Of a stretch of 64,000 bases of DNA, positions 48,195 through 57,526 are shown one piece after another. Origin of the DNA: Planctomycetota bacterium (lineage in GTDB: Bacteria; Planctomycetota; SZUA-567; H5-PLA8); contig JAOSKN010000003.1 in NCBI GenBank assembly GCA_027493525.1, positions 992,001 to 1,056,000 on the forward strand, given 5' to 3'. How positions within the stretch are numbered: position 1 is the first letter of the stretch; every line of letters starts with the position of its first letter. The position numbers and the translations under genes were made by a program. Under the pieces are notes generated by a model. It was given only the letters and a program-made list of their open reading frames with translations. It made no database searches and was not told the origin of the DNA.

Positions 48195-49055
48195 CTAGGC
48201 TTTCGGCGGAACCGGAAAGAGCGGGGTCAGCTCTTCCGCGCGCGCCTCAAGCCGCCTGAGTTCCTCGCCGTCCGGAGCGCGGTAGCGCTCGGCGACGTCC
48301 ACGGCCCGCCAAAATAGTTCCTCGTGCCCCGGAGGGACCGCGGCCGTCACGCCCTGCGCGAGCGTGTAGCGCAGCGCCAGCGCGGCAAGCTCCGGATCCG
48401 TCTCCGGCTGGTACCAGAGAAACGGATAGCGCGGGTCGCGGGTCCCGGACCATGCGCACCGCGCCATGGCCTTCAGCGCCAGCGCCGAGACGCCCTTGGC
48501 CTTGCAGGCCTCCAGAAGCCGGCGCCCGAAGACATCCGCGCACAGGCTGACCCAGTTCACTGGAAAGAGCGCCGAGTCGAACGGGTAGGCCTCGAGCAGC
48601 CGCAGCCCGGCGTCCTCGTCGTGCGCCGAGAAGCCGAGATGCCGCACGCGGCCCCGCTCTTTCGCGCGCACGAAGGTCTCCAGCGCGCCGCCCGGCGCGA
48701 GAATCCGGTCCACGTCCGCCTGCGAACCGACCGCGTGGAACTGATAGAGATCCAGGTGCTCGACCTGAAGCGTCTTGAGCGAGTTTTCCAGCTCGGCGCG
48801 CGCGCCGGCCGCGTCGCGCTTCGTGGTCTTGCAGGCAAGGAAGACCTCGCTGCGCGGCAGTTCCGCCAGCGCCGGCCCCAGCAGCGCCTCGGGCGTGCCG
48901 TAGGTCGGCGCCACGTCGAAGTAGTTCACGCCGCGGTCGAAGGCGCGCCGGACGACCGCGTTGGCCCGCTCCTGTGGAAGATCCTTGACGACGATGCCGC
49001 CAAAGACGATCGCGCTGACGGGAAGCTTCGACGGGCCGTAGGGTCTGCGCAGCAT
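48195..49055 (-). CDS. Aldo/keto reductase family protein
   Basis: 286 residues from ATG 49055. The family signatures are GVNYFDVAPTYGTPEALLG (Asp and catalytic Tyr), FLACKTTKRDAAGARAELEN (catalytic Lys), and HLDLYQFHAVG (His). The C-terminus QGVTAAVPPGHEELFWRAVD resembles the NADPH-binding end. No TAT signal is seen. It reduces aldehydes or ketones with NADPH. It may work with the neighbouring MDR gene to epimerise or oxidise a sugar via a keto intermediate, which is an inference from context. The start has a weak Shine-Dalgarno (CGGAGA). Confidence 0.87.
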   Translation of the reverse strand: MLRRPYGPSKLPVSAIVFGGIVVKDLPQERANAVVRRAFDRGVNYFDVAPTYGTPEALLGPALAELPRSEVFLACKTTKRDAAGARAELENSLKTLQVEHLDLYQFHAVGSQADVDRILAPGGALETFVRAKERGRVRHLGFSAHDEDAGLRLLEAYPFDSALFPVNWVSLCADVFGRRLLEACKAKGVSALALKAMARCAWSGTRDPRYPFLWYQPETDPELAALALRYTLAQGVTAAVPPGHEELFWRAVDVAERYRAPDGEELRRLEARAEELTPLFPVPPKA

Positions 49056-49183
49056 GTTTAGAATCTCCGGGAGCCGCCGCGGAGGCCGGAACGCCGGCCG
49101 CTCGCGAATCGGATGCCCGCGAATCCTCGCCGCCCCTCCTCCCGGCGCCAGCGCAAGAACCGGCGCGCGCGCGCGGCATCGGC

Positions 49184-50167
49184 TCAGCCCCTCCCGGCGG
49201 CGGCCGCGACCGCCCGCCCTGCGTCCGCCGCCCGCGCCTCGGCCTGCGCCTGAAGGTTGCGCGCCAGGAACGCGCTCATCGTCTCCAGGCCTTCGTCTTC
49301 CACGAGCCGGCCGATGGGCAGCGCCGGGTCGCGCGAGGTGAGCAGGCAGGCGCACTCGGCGTCGTGCCAGCCGAAATCGATGCGCTCGCCATACTTCTTC
49401 TTGATTTCGGGCCCCCGCGTCCAGGTGAAGCGCGACGGCAGGATGCGGTAATCGAGATCGACGCGGACCACCGCCGTATCCTGTTCCTTTGTGGCGCGGG
49501 CGAGTTCCCTGCCGAGCGGATTGACCACCAGCGCCGGGGCGCGCCAGGTGGAGCCGACCGTGTAGTAGGCATGCCGCCAGGCGTAACTGACGAGCGCCGA
49601 GACGCTGGGCGCCGCGGACGGGTAAAGCACCAGCTCCGCGCCTTGCTCGCCCAGCCTGGCCCAGCCGTCTTCGAAGCATGCGTCGAAGCAGACCTGAACG
49701 CCCACGCGCCCGATGTCCAGGTCGAACGCGGGAAAGTCGCGACCCGGCGTCATGCCGCCTTCCACGCTGCCATCGGGGAGCACCACGGGAAAGACCTTGC
49801 GGTACGTGCCCAGCAGGCGGCCCTGGCGGTCAAGCATGGCGACGGAGTTAAAGACCCGCGCGCCGTCGCGCAGCCGCACCGGGACGGCGAGGTTCGCACG
49901 CAGTTCGCGCGCCTTGGCGCCCATGGCCGAGAGAATCGGCCCATCGAGGTCCTCGGCGGTGTCGAACGGATCGCTGCCCGGCGGATGCGCGAAGTTTTCC
50001 GGCAGCACGGCCAGGTCCAGGCCCCAGCCTCGCGAAGCCGCATCCCGCGCGATCCGGTCGAGCGCCATCAAGCCGTTGCCCAGCAGACGCTCACGCGGCA
50101 CGTCGCGATTCGACAACACGCAGGCGCCGATGACGGCGGGCCGAGGTCCTGGGCTGCGAGGTTTCAT
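49184..50167 (-). CDS. Carbon-nitrogen hydrolase (nitrilase superfamily)
   Basis: 327 residues from ATG 50167. The catalytic Glu-Lys-Cys triad is visible: Glu ~57 in AVLPENF, Lys ~124 in LGTYRKVFP, and Cys ~160 in VGVQVCFDACFEDGW. The N-terminal region and the loop around AELVLYPSAAPSV match amidase/N-carbamoylase members of the superfamily. It cleaves a non-peptide C-N bond (amide, carbamoyl or nitrile). No signal peptide. It lies in the operon between the aldo/keto reductase and the large GH2-like enzyme. The C-terminus is Ala/Arg-rich and probably disordered. Confidence 0.88.
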   Translation of the reverse strand: MKPRSPGPRPAVIGACVLSNRDVPRERLLGNGLMALDRIARDAASRGWGLDLAVLPENFAHPPGSDPFDTAEDLDGPILSAMGAKARELRANLAVPVRLRDGARVFNSVAMLDRQGRLLGTYRKVFPVVLPDGSVEGGMTPGRDFPAFDLDIGRVGVQVCFDACFEDGWARLGEQGAELVLYPSAAPSVSALVSYAWRHAYYTVGSTWRAPALVVNPLGRELARATKEQDTAVVRVDLDYRILPSRFTWTRGPEIKKKYGERIDFGWHDAECACLLTSRDPALPIGRLVEDEGLETMSAFLARNLQAQAEARAADAGRAVAAAAGRG

Positions 50168-50209
50168 GCACGGCGCTCCCGAGTGTCCTTCCTTCCGGCC
50201 TTCCGGCGC

Positions 50210-53200
50210 TCACCAGCGGAAGAAGCGATAGGGGTGGTCCCACGCTTCGGGCGTATCGAGGTAGTAGCTGCCCAGCCAGCGCGTCTCGCTGGACTTGGCC
50301 GGGTTGGAAAAATGCACGGACAGCGGCGTCGTCCCCTGCGCGCCCAGATTGCCCAGCACGCGGGTCAGGAGGCAGCTCGCGCGGCGGAAGGTGCGCTTGG
50401 TGTTGAATTGATCCTGCTTGTAACTCCACGGTGCGAGTTGCACGAGCGCTGCGCGGCCCGCGGCGGCCGCCGCCAGGACGCCGTCGCCCAGCGCCTCGGC
50501 GCCGCCTGTCACCAGCGGGATCTGGCGCGGCTCCCGGCTGTGCACGTCGGCCGGACTGCATCCGGCGAAGGGCGATGCCGCCCCGGGCGCCTCGAAGAAC
50601 GCGGCGATGTGTTCGGCGCTCTTGGTTTCAACCGGAGCGGACAGGACGGCGCGCAGTTCATCCTGGTCCAGCGCCACGGCGACCACGCCGGCGCCGGCCT
50701 TCAGGCCCGCCGCGATCGCGTCCTTGTGCGGGGCCGCCTGCTTCCCGCCTCCCGGCCCGAGGACCAGGATCTGCCCGGCTTGCAGCGCACCGCCCCGGTA
50801 CGGCTCCACACCGAAGCCCGAGGCACCCAGGTGCTTGAGCCCTTCCGGCGCGCCGGCATATAGCACCTGCTGAGTCTGGCCGCTCGGCCGCCAACTCGCG
50901 GCGTGCGCCAGCAGATTGCCGGCAAGCCGCTGCGCGGCCGGGTCCGCCTCGGTGCGGCCGGTCACGTCCATCTGGCAAAACCAGACGGCCCCTCGGCCTT
51001 CGCGGTACTCCAGCAGCGGGCTGTACTGGAGGCTGAAGCCTCCGTCGGTGAGCGGGAGGAAATCGCCGCGCGCGGGCTTTTCGATCAGCGCGCTGGCAAC
51101 GGTGCCGCGGTTCCCCGCACGGTTGACCCGCGAGACCTGGATCCCGCACCACGTATAGTTAAAACCGTAATTCTCTTCGCGACTCCGAGAACCTTCGGGG
51201 AGCCGCGGCGGCAGAATCGTGCCCGACCCGCGCCAGTCGCGGAGGTCTTCGACCTGGAGCCCCGAGAGGATCGGGTGGTCCGGAACGCGCGGGAAAACCT
51301 GGCGCAATCCGTAGGTCGCGACGCGGAAGCCCAGGCGCTGCTCCAGGACCTCCGGCGTCTGCTCGAAGACGACGACCTTGAGGCCGTCGCGCACTCGCGC
51401 CAGCGACGGCGCCGCGCCGTCCAGCTTCAAGGCCTCCTTGCCCACGATCAGCATCTCGTAGGCTCCCAAGTCGGCCTTGGCGTCCACCGTCTCGGCCTTG
51501 ACGCCCAAGTCGGCCAGGAGCTTCGCGGTCTCGCCCTTGGGATCGAAGAGCGCGATCTTGGCGCCAACCTTGGGTTCGGGCGCGCGGGCGAGCACCCGGA
51601 TCGTGAATGCGTCCTCCTGTGTCTCGCCCGTGGTGAAGGCGAACTTGGCGGACAAGGTGTATGCACCGGGCTTGAGATCCGCCGGGAGCGCGAAACTCAG
51701 CGGTACGCGGACTTGGTTCCCGGTCGGCACCTCGACCTTCTTGCCGCCCGTTGCGGCCTGCGGGAGGGCGAAGGTCCACGAGCAATCGCAGGAGACGGTC
51801 TGGCGCGAGTTGTTAATGACGACCAGTTGCTTCTCGAAGCTCTCGCCGGGCAGGAACAGGTGGTCTTTGCTCGTGACGCTCGAGGACTTGCCGGCGACGT
51901 AGGCCAGGAGCGGGCGGTTGTTGCGTTCGAGGGCCTGGGCGCCGGCCGTGGGCCGCCAGTCGGAGCGCTCGTAGGCCAGATCCATCCGCTCGTAGAGGCC
52001 GTCCAGGTAATCCGGGCTGTAACCGGGGCGCTGGAGGTTCTCCCAATCCGTCTTCAGTTCCTTGCGTCCGGCCTGCAAGCCGGTTCGTTTCGCGAAGAGC
52101 AGGTGGTTCTCCCAAGGCGAGTTGGCCGACATCCCCCAGGTCCGGAAGGCGCGCCAATTGTCCTTGAAATAGATCCCGTAGACCTCATCCCGCTCCGGGC
52201 AGTCGTTCGAGCCGACCACATGCGGATAATCCCAGCGGTGCCAGCCCTTGCCGGTCTTGAACTTCTCGGCCTCCCAGCGCAGGTTCGTCTTCTCCTTGTC
52301 GCTGATCCGGTAGGCGCGGTCGCCGAAATACTGCGCGTTCCATTCGGCCATGCAGAACTCCCAGGGCACGACGGCGCTGCCGAAGGTGCGCTTTCCATTG
52401 GGCGGACCTTCGGCCGGGAACCAGCCGCGATACATCGTCCAGTCCCAGGCGAATGGCACGCCGTATTCACAGGTGAAGATCGGCTTGACGCCCTTCTGCG
52501 ACCAGGTCTCGAACCAGTCCGACATCTCCTGGACCGGCACAAAGTTCGTGTAGAAATTCTCCGAATGGACGGCGCCGAAGCTGGCGGAGGAATGGTGGTA
52601 GACGATGCGGCTGGGGTCCAATTTGCGGATGATCGCCTCCGCCTTCGCGCCGATGGTCCGGTATTTGGCGGAGTAGCTGCTCTTGATCCGATCGGCGTAG
52701 TCCAGGCCCATCATTTCGGGATCCATGCCGTAGGAATCCGACGTGGCGTTGTGGGTGGTGACGTAAAAGACGACCGACGGATGGTTCCCCGCGACGCGGA
52801 CGTAATGCTCCGCGTGCCCGAAGTATCCATTCGCGGTTTCCGAGTCCGGCTGGTCCCAGACGTAATGCCCGGCGTGCGGCTGAGAGAGCCCGATCAGCAT
52901 GCCCACGTCGTCGGCCGCGCGCAGGATCTCCTCGAAGGCCAGGTGCGTGCCGGGCTCGCAACTGTAGTTGTGCGTGTAGACGTAATTGATCCCGAAGCTC
53001 ATCAGGCGGAGCATGCTCTCCTTGGCCGCATCGTAGGTCGACCAGGCCGCGCCCATCTCGGGGTTGTCGAGAGGCACCGACGAGAGGTAAATGCGCGTGC
53101 CGTTCAGGTAGAAGTCGCGGCCGTCGATCCAGAGCTCGCGGTATCCGAAGCGCTGCAAGGGCCAGGCGTCCAGGACCTTCCCCGCCGCGTCCTGAAGGGT

Positions 53201-54145
53201 CAGTTCCATCTCGTATTGGTGCCCGGGCGTATGGACGTCCCAGAGCTTCTCGGGCTTCCACGGCTGAACGAAGCTGAAGCGGCCGTCCTTGGCGTCGGCG
53301 CCCTTGAACGCCTCGCTCGACAGAGTCTTCACTTCCTTGCCGCTCTCGGCGATCTTCGCCACGAGTTTGTAGCCGGCCGCGGCGTCGAGGTCGGACAGAT
53401 GCGTCTCGATTTTCAACGCGCCGTTGCGGTATGACGGCTCCAGTCGCACCAGGTCCACGCGAGCTTTCGCGGGCGTTCCTTCCAGAAAGACATCCCCGCA
53501 CAAGCCTCGCCGCCCGACTTTCGCCGTGGCCTTCTTGGGCGCGCTCGAATCGCCGAAGTTCTCGATCGTCGCCTTAAGCGGCAGGGAGAAGACCTGTATC
53601 GCCAGCGCGTGCTTCTTACCGGGCTGGACGAACGACGTCAGATCCAGCGTCCCGCTCGGAAACTTGATCGAACCGGCTTTGGTCCCGTCGACGAAGACCA
53701 GCGCCAGCGAGTTGACGTGTTCCAGCGCCAGCGCGATCCGCCGGCCGGTCCAGCCTTGCGGGACGGTTAATTCGCGCCGGTACCAAGCGCTGGCCACCTC
53801 CCGCAGGTTCACGCCCTTCCACTTCGGATGTTCATGTACGGTTTGGCAGTCCTTCTGGATGTAGCTGGTCATGCCCGGCCAGATCCCCGGCACCTTGAAC
53901 CAGCCCCAGGATCCCACCGGCGGCTGGCCCTGGCTCGTCTCCTGGTCGGGCTGCCACTGCCAAAGCCCGTTGAGGCAGACGCGCTCCCGCGTCGGCGTCG
54001 TCTCGCGCCAGGCCTTGTCCAGGTCCCAGACGGCCTTCACCCCTTCGGGCAGCGGCGCCGAATCTTCTTCGCCGCGCGCGTTCAGGCTCATCAGGACCAG
54101 CGGCAGCAGCGCCACGACCGCCAGCAAGGTGCGCTCAAGCGTCAT
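50210..54145 (-). CDS. Large secreted glycoside hydrolase family 2-like enzyme
   Basis: 1311 residues from ATG 54145 (GGAGGTACACGTG upstream). A signal peptide (LLAVVALLPLVLMSLNA, then RGEED) is followed by a GH2-type jelly-roll (LNGLWQWQPDQETSQG, SAWYRRELTVPQGW, VNSLALVFVDGTKAGSI), immunoglobulin-like sandwich and TIM barrel (YLNGTRIYLSSVPLDNPE, MLRLMSFGINYVYTHNYSC, NHPSVVFYVTTHNATSDSYG, PIFTCEYGVPFAWDW). The general acid position expected as NE is replaced by TTHNATSD, so the standard GH2 Asn-Glu is not evident; the candidate nucleophile is the Glu in FTCEYG. A long C-terminal region (about residues 780-1311) contains a ThuA/glutamine-amidotransferase-like fold (KIALFDPKGETAKLLADLG, LKVVVFEQTPEVLEQ). 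It is the first gene of the operon. Confidence 0.8.
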   Translation of the reverse strand: MTLERTLLAVVALLPLVLMSLNARGEEDSAPLPEGVKAVWDLDKAWRETTPTRERVCLNGLWQWQPDQETSQGQPPVGSWGWFKVPGIWPGMTSYIQKDCQTVHEHPKWKGVNLREVASAWYRRELTVPQGWTGRRIALALEHVNSLALVFVDGTKAGSIKFPSGTLDLTSFVQPGKKHALAIQVFSLPLKATIENFGDSSAPKKATAKVGRRGLCGDVFLEGTPAKARVDLVRLEPSYRNGALKIETHLSDLDAAAGYKLVAKIAESGKEVKTLSSEAFKGADAKDGRFSFVQPWKPEKLWDVHTPGHQYEMELTLQDAAGKVLDAWPLQRFGYRELWIDGRDFYLNGTRIYLSSVPLDNPEMGAAWSTYDAAKESMLRLMSFGINYVYTHNYSCEPGTHLAFEEILRAADDVGMLIGLSQPHAGHYVWDQPDSETANGYFGHAEHYVRVAGNHPSVVFYVTTHNATSDSYGMDPEMMGLDYADRIKSSYSAKYRTIGAKAEAIIRKLDPSRIVYHHSSASFGAVHSENFYTNFVPVQEMSDWFETWSQKGVKPIFTCEYGVPFAWDWTMYRGWFPAEGPPNGKRTFGSAVVPWEFCMAEWNAQYFGDRAYRISDKEKTNLRWEAEKFKTGKGWHRWDYPHVVGSNDCPERDEVYGIYFKDNWRAFRTWGMSANSPWENHLLFAKRTGLQAGRKELKTDWENLQRPGYSPDYLDGLYERMDLAYERSDWRPTAGAQALERNNRPLLAYVAGKSSSVTSKDHLFLPGESFEKQLVVINNSRQTVSCDCSWTFALPQAATGGKKVEVPTGNQVRVPLSFALPADLKPGAYTLSAKFAFTTGETQEDAFTIRVLARAPEPKVGAKIALFDPKGETAKLLADLGVKAETVDAKADLGAYEMLIVGKEALKLDGAAPSLARVRDGLKVVVFEQTPEVLEQRLGFRVATYGLRQVFPRVPDHPILSGLQVEDLRDWRGSGTILPPRLPEGSRSREENYGFNYTWCGIQVSRVNRAGNRGTVASALIEKPARGDFLPLTDGGFSLQYSPLLEYREGRGAVWFCQMDVTGRTEADPAAQRLAGNLLAHAASWRPSGQTQQVLYAGAPEGLKHLGASGFGVEPYRGGALQAGQILVLGPGGGKQAAPHKDAIAAGLKAGAGVVAVALDQDELRAVLSAPVETKSAEHIAAFFEAPGAASPFAGCSPADVHSREPRQIPLVTGGAEALGDGVLAAAAAGRAALVQLAPWSYKQDQFNTKRTFRRASCLLTRVLGNLGAQGTTPLSVHFSNPAKSSETRWLGSYYLDTPEAWDHPYRFFRW

Positions 54146-54598
54146 CACGTGTACCTCCAGGTGTCCGAACAATCCGAGCCTTGCGATCTGCTGCACATGT
54201 TCGTCCCGCGCGCCGTCCCATTTGATCCGCCGATCCCCGGGATATTCTCGCGCGACCGGACCCGGCTCAACCTCCCGGCTTGCGCGCGACTCTTCCGGCC
54301 CTGCTTACGAGTGCTGGGTTTCGGCTCCATCGGGACGATGCGCGGAAGCCGCGACTTGTCCGACTTCGCTCGCCAGCCCTTGGACGCGAGCGCGAAGCCC
54401 TATGCTCCAGTCCGTTGTCGCTCGCTACCTCATACACCTGCTTGGCCTTACAAGTTTTCCGATTCGACCTGCACTATTATATGGGCCAAGCGTGTACTCG
54501 GAGTTGCGCGGACTGGGCGAACGCTTCGCGCGTGGTACGCTTGACCTTCAAAAAGTTGCGCAGGTGCAATCCGACCTTCAAGATGCGGTGACGATGCC
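54146..54598. promoter_or_regulatory. Divergent intergenic region between the GH2-like gene and the AraC-type regulator
   Basis: 453 bp with no supported gene. Divergent transcription of the twelve-gene operon and the AraC regulator suggests that promoters and the regulator's binding sites lie here. I see no strong inverted repeat or consensus promoter that I would mark individually. Confidence 0.55.
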
Positions 54599-55554
54599 AT
54601 GCCAGAAATGCTTCAAGCACAGCAAGGTTGGGAAGTCCGCCAGCTCATCGAGGTCCTGACGCGGGATCTGATCCCGTTCGCGGAGACCCTTTCCCGAGAA
54701 AAACTCATCCTGCCCAACGAGTGCGGCAAGGCGGCGTTGGGCCCCTACCCTCCAGACCGCGCGGCCGACGAGGCGTCCGGCAAGGAGCTTCCCGAGTCCA
54801 TCGTCGCGTACCAGGGCCACCGGCATATCGAGTGGGTCTTCGGCTTCGTGGGCGAGGCCGAGTTGGCCGTGGAGGACCGGCGTTACCTGCTCGCGCGCGG
54901 CGACCTCGCGATCCTGCCGTCCTTCGTGCCGCACCTCGAACGCATCCACGAGACGCACACGCCTTACCAGGCGATCTGGTTCTGCCTGTACAACCAGTTG
55001 ATCCGCATTCACGCCTCGTCGTACCGGCAGGCCGACCGTTTCGAGAAAATCTCGGGGGCGACGATTCTCAACTGCGCCGACATCTGCAAGCTGTTCCAGG
55101 AAGGCACGGAAGAGGCGCACGGCCGTCCGCTGGCGTGGCTTTCGCTGATCCGCGCGCGGGCGACGGAGGCCCTGGTCCGCATCGCGCGGCATATCGACCA
55201 GCACGGCCTGCACGCCGCCAACCAGAGCCTCTTCAGCATGATCGAACTGGCCAAGACGCACATCGAAACGCACTACGCGGAGGACTTGAGCCTCAAGAAA
55301 ATCTCGCAGCTCGTCTACCTGAGCCCCAACTACTTCAGTTCGCTCTTTTCCCAGGCTATGGGGAAGACGGTCATCGAGTACATCCAGGAAGTGCGGCTCA
55401 ACGCGGCCTGCCGGCTGTTGCGCGAATCGAGCATCCCCGTGAAAGAGGTCGGGGGCTGGTGGGCTTCCACTCCTCGACGCACTTCAGCCGCAGTTTCAAG
55501 CGCCACGCCGGGGCCTCGCCAAGCGACTACCGGAAGCGCCAGCGCGGCCGGTAG
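54599..55554 (+). CDS. AraC-family regulator (one frameshift at 55451-55455)
   Basis: ATG 54599. The frame breaks in the G5 run at 55451-55455, between VKEVG and GLVGFHSSTHFSRSF; with one G restored the protein is about 318 residues. The N-terminal 170 residues contain an AraC-type cupin (IVAYQGHRHIEWVF, YLLARGDLAILPSFVPH). The C-terminus has the double helix-turn-helix: DLSLKKISQLVYLSPNYFSS, VIEYIQEVRLNAACRLL and the second helix-turn-helix with STHFSRSFKRHAGASPSDYR. It is divergent from the GH2-led operon and is its likely regulator. A sugar effector is probable. Confidence 0.85.
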
Positions 55555-55572
55555 CCCGTGGACCGGAACCGG

Positions 55573-56562
55573 CTACTCGCTGGCGACACGGACCATCGGG
55601 CGCTTGCCGATGGGAGGCGGAGGATTCTGGACCGGCTGCTGCCGCGGCGGCTGGGACTGCGGCGGCACGCCCGGACGGCCGGCCAACTGCTCGCGCAGGC
55701 GCTGGATCTCCTGCTGTAGCTGCGTGACCGTCGCGTTCAGGGATTGATTCTGCTTCCGGAGCGCCGCGGTCTCGGCTTGCGCCGCGTTCAAGTCCCGGCC
55801 CAGGCGCTGGAGGCGCGCGCGGAGCTGCGCATCGCTCTCGTGGTGGTCTTCGATGTGCCGGTAGGCGTCGTTCAGCGCCGCGCCGGCCTGGGCGGCCTGC
55901 CAGGCCGCCGTATCGCGTTCGGCTTGCGTCTGTTGCAGGGCGCCGTTCAACTGCTCGTTGGCCTGCCGCGCGCGATCGGCGGCTGCGCCGGTCTGGAGCA
56001 GATTTTTTTCCAGTTCCACGGCCTTGGTCTGCGTGCGCTTCAGTTCCAGCTCGGTCTCCAGGGCCGTGCGTTGCGCCTGCGCGGCCTGCCCGCGTAGCGC
56101 CTCCTGTGCCGCCGCGGCCTGCGCCTGCTCCACGGCCCACTGCGCGCGGGCCTTCTCGCTCGACTGCTCGGCCCGGGAGAGATCGGACGCCAGCACCTGC
56201 CGCTCGAGCCGCACTTCCTGGAGCGAGACGTCGAGGCCGTTCACGCGCTTGAGCAGTTCGGTCTTCTCCACGAGCAGGTCGTCATTGAGCGCGCGCAGCC
56301 GCTGGGTCTCCTGCTGCGCGTAGTCGCGCAGGGCCTGGAAGTCGGCGCTCAGCCGCTCCACCGCGCGCGCGGTATCCAATTCTTTGCGGGTCGCTTCTTC
56401 GAGCCGTTCGTCCTGCCTTGTGACCTGCACCGACAGGTTCGCGGCCCGGTCCTCCGCCGACCGGCGCGCCTCCCGTTCGTTCAGCAGCCCCTGCAGGAGC
56501 CAGGCGCCCAGGCCCAGTACCGCGACCGCCGCCACGCTCGAGACCAACCAGCGCCGTTGCAT
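55573..56562 (-). CDS. Membrane-anchored coiled-coil protein
   Basis: 329 residues from ATG 56562 (GGAGG upstream). One N-terminal TM helix (WLVSSVAAVAVLGLGAWLL), then a long stretch (residues ~30-290) of heptad-like Leu/Ala/Glu/Gln/Arg repeats with virtually no proline (e.g. QRLRALNDDLLVEKTELLKR), a near-continuous coiled coil of about 250 residues (~37 nm). It ends in a Pro/Gln-rich tail (PPQSQPPRQQPVQNPPPP). I do not recognise a family. It may span the periplasm or act as a structural tether. The neighbour is DUF4416, 224 bp away. No function can be assigned. Confidence 0.75.
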   Translation of the reverse strand: MQRRWLVSSVAAVAVLGLGAWLLQGLLNEREARRSAEDRAANLSVQVTRQDERLEEATRKELDTARAVERLSADFQALRDYAQQETQRLRALNDDLLVEKTELLKRVNGLDVSLQEVRLERQVLASDLSRAEQSSEKARAQWAVEQAQAAAAQEALRGQAAQAQRTALETELELKRTQTKAVELEKNLLQTGAAADRARQANEQLNGALQQTQAERDTAAWQAAQAGAALNDAYRHIEDHHESDAQLRARLQRLGRDLNAAQAETAALRKQNQSLNATVTQLQQEIQRLREQLAGRPGVPPQSQPPRQQPVQNPPPPIGKRPMVRVASE

Positions 56563-56786
56563 GCCGTGCTCCTCCCTCGCCCCATCTACTAATACGTAAA
56601 CGTAACATATGCCCCGCCTATTCGTCATGCTTCCGCTGGGATTTTTGCGCCAAGTCGATACCTGAACAGATTTTCACACATAACTATAGCATCAACAATG
56701 TGTTACGAAATCGCCTTGCCTGTCAGATACCCTGTGCGTGCCGCCAGAATCATGTGCAGCCAAAGCGCCCTGTACCCCACTTCGGT

Positions 56787-57380
56787 TCAAGCCTGATTTG
56801 CATCGGGGCTACGCGGCGCCTCAAGCCCGTCCTTGCGCATATGCCGATCCCGCGCGCGCGTGAGAAAGGCGTGATAGGTTTCCGCTCGGAAATCGGGAAA
56901 GGTGAAGGGATGCGGCTCCCAGCGCCCGGCACGGTAGGCCAGCGTGATCTCGGCGAAGATTCCCTGACGCAGGTAGATGCGGTGCGCAAAGTCCTTGGTC
57001 GAGGCCAACACGAGTTTCGCGGCGCTGAGGTAGCCCGGATCGAGGTTTACCGGGCGGCGGCGCTCGGGACGGCCGGCGGCGCGATCGCGCGCGGCGAGCG
57101 CCTCGGCCAGGCGCGCCTCCAGCTCGTTCGTCTCGCGCTTCCACTCGGGCAGTTCGGCAGGGTCGGCGAGGCGCTGGAAGGTCAGGAAGGTTCGCCGCAG
57201 CCCCGCGCCCATCTCGTCGCGGTAATACTCGGTGGCCGTGAACGGATACGGCTCGCTTTCCAGTTCGAGCGGCCCGAAGCATTCGAGAAGTGCTTCGCGC
57301 GCCGGCGGCAGATCCTCGTCGTGGCCGTGCAGGATCGCGCAGAAAGGCGTTACGCGGCGAACGGGTACGATGGCGCCCAT
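56787..57380 (-). CDS. DUF4416 family protein
   Basis: 197 residues from ATG 57380. It matches the pattern I know for DUF4416: FCAILHGHDEDLPPAREALLE at the start, ATEYYRDEMGAGLRRTFLTF, VNLDPGYLSAAKLVLASTKD followed by FAHRIYL, RQGIFAEITLAYR and PHPFTFPDFRAETYHAF. The family is uncharacterised but widespread in deep-branching and PVC-type bacteria. It is soluble, with no signal peptide. It is divergent from the HAD-family gene. The well-conserved LASTKDFAH block suggests a catalytic or ligand site. Function unknown. Confidence 0.85.
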   Translation of the reverse strand: MGAIVPVRRVTPFCAILHGHDEDLPPAREALLECFGPLELESEPYPFTATEYYRDEMGAGLRRTFLTFQRLADPAELPEWKRETNELEARLAEALAARDRAAGRPERRRPVNLDPGYLSAAKLVLASTKDFAHRIYLRQGIFAEITLAYRAGRWEPHPFTFPDFRAETYHAFLTRARDRHMRKDGLEAPRSPDANQA

Positions 57381-57526
57381 GACCACACGGCTCCAAGCGG
57401 TCCTAGCCTGATACCCGATCCGGTACGCGCGGGGCAAGGCGAGATCGCGACGCCGTCCACGCATCCTTGCCATGCAAGAGCCGGAACGCGGGCTAGAATG
57501 GGTGGACGCCTTGGAGCATCTCTCGC

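Noticed and set aside
50903..53434. An 843-codon plus-strand open frame inside the GH2-like gene
   Set aside because: It is a compositional shadow of a well-supported 1311-residue enzyme on the other strand.
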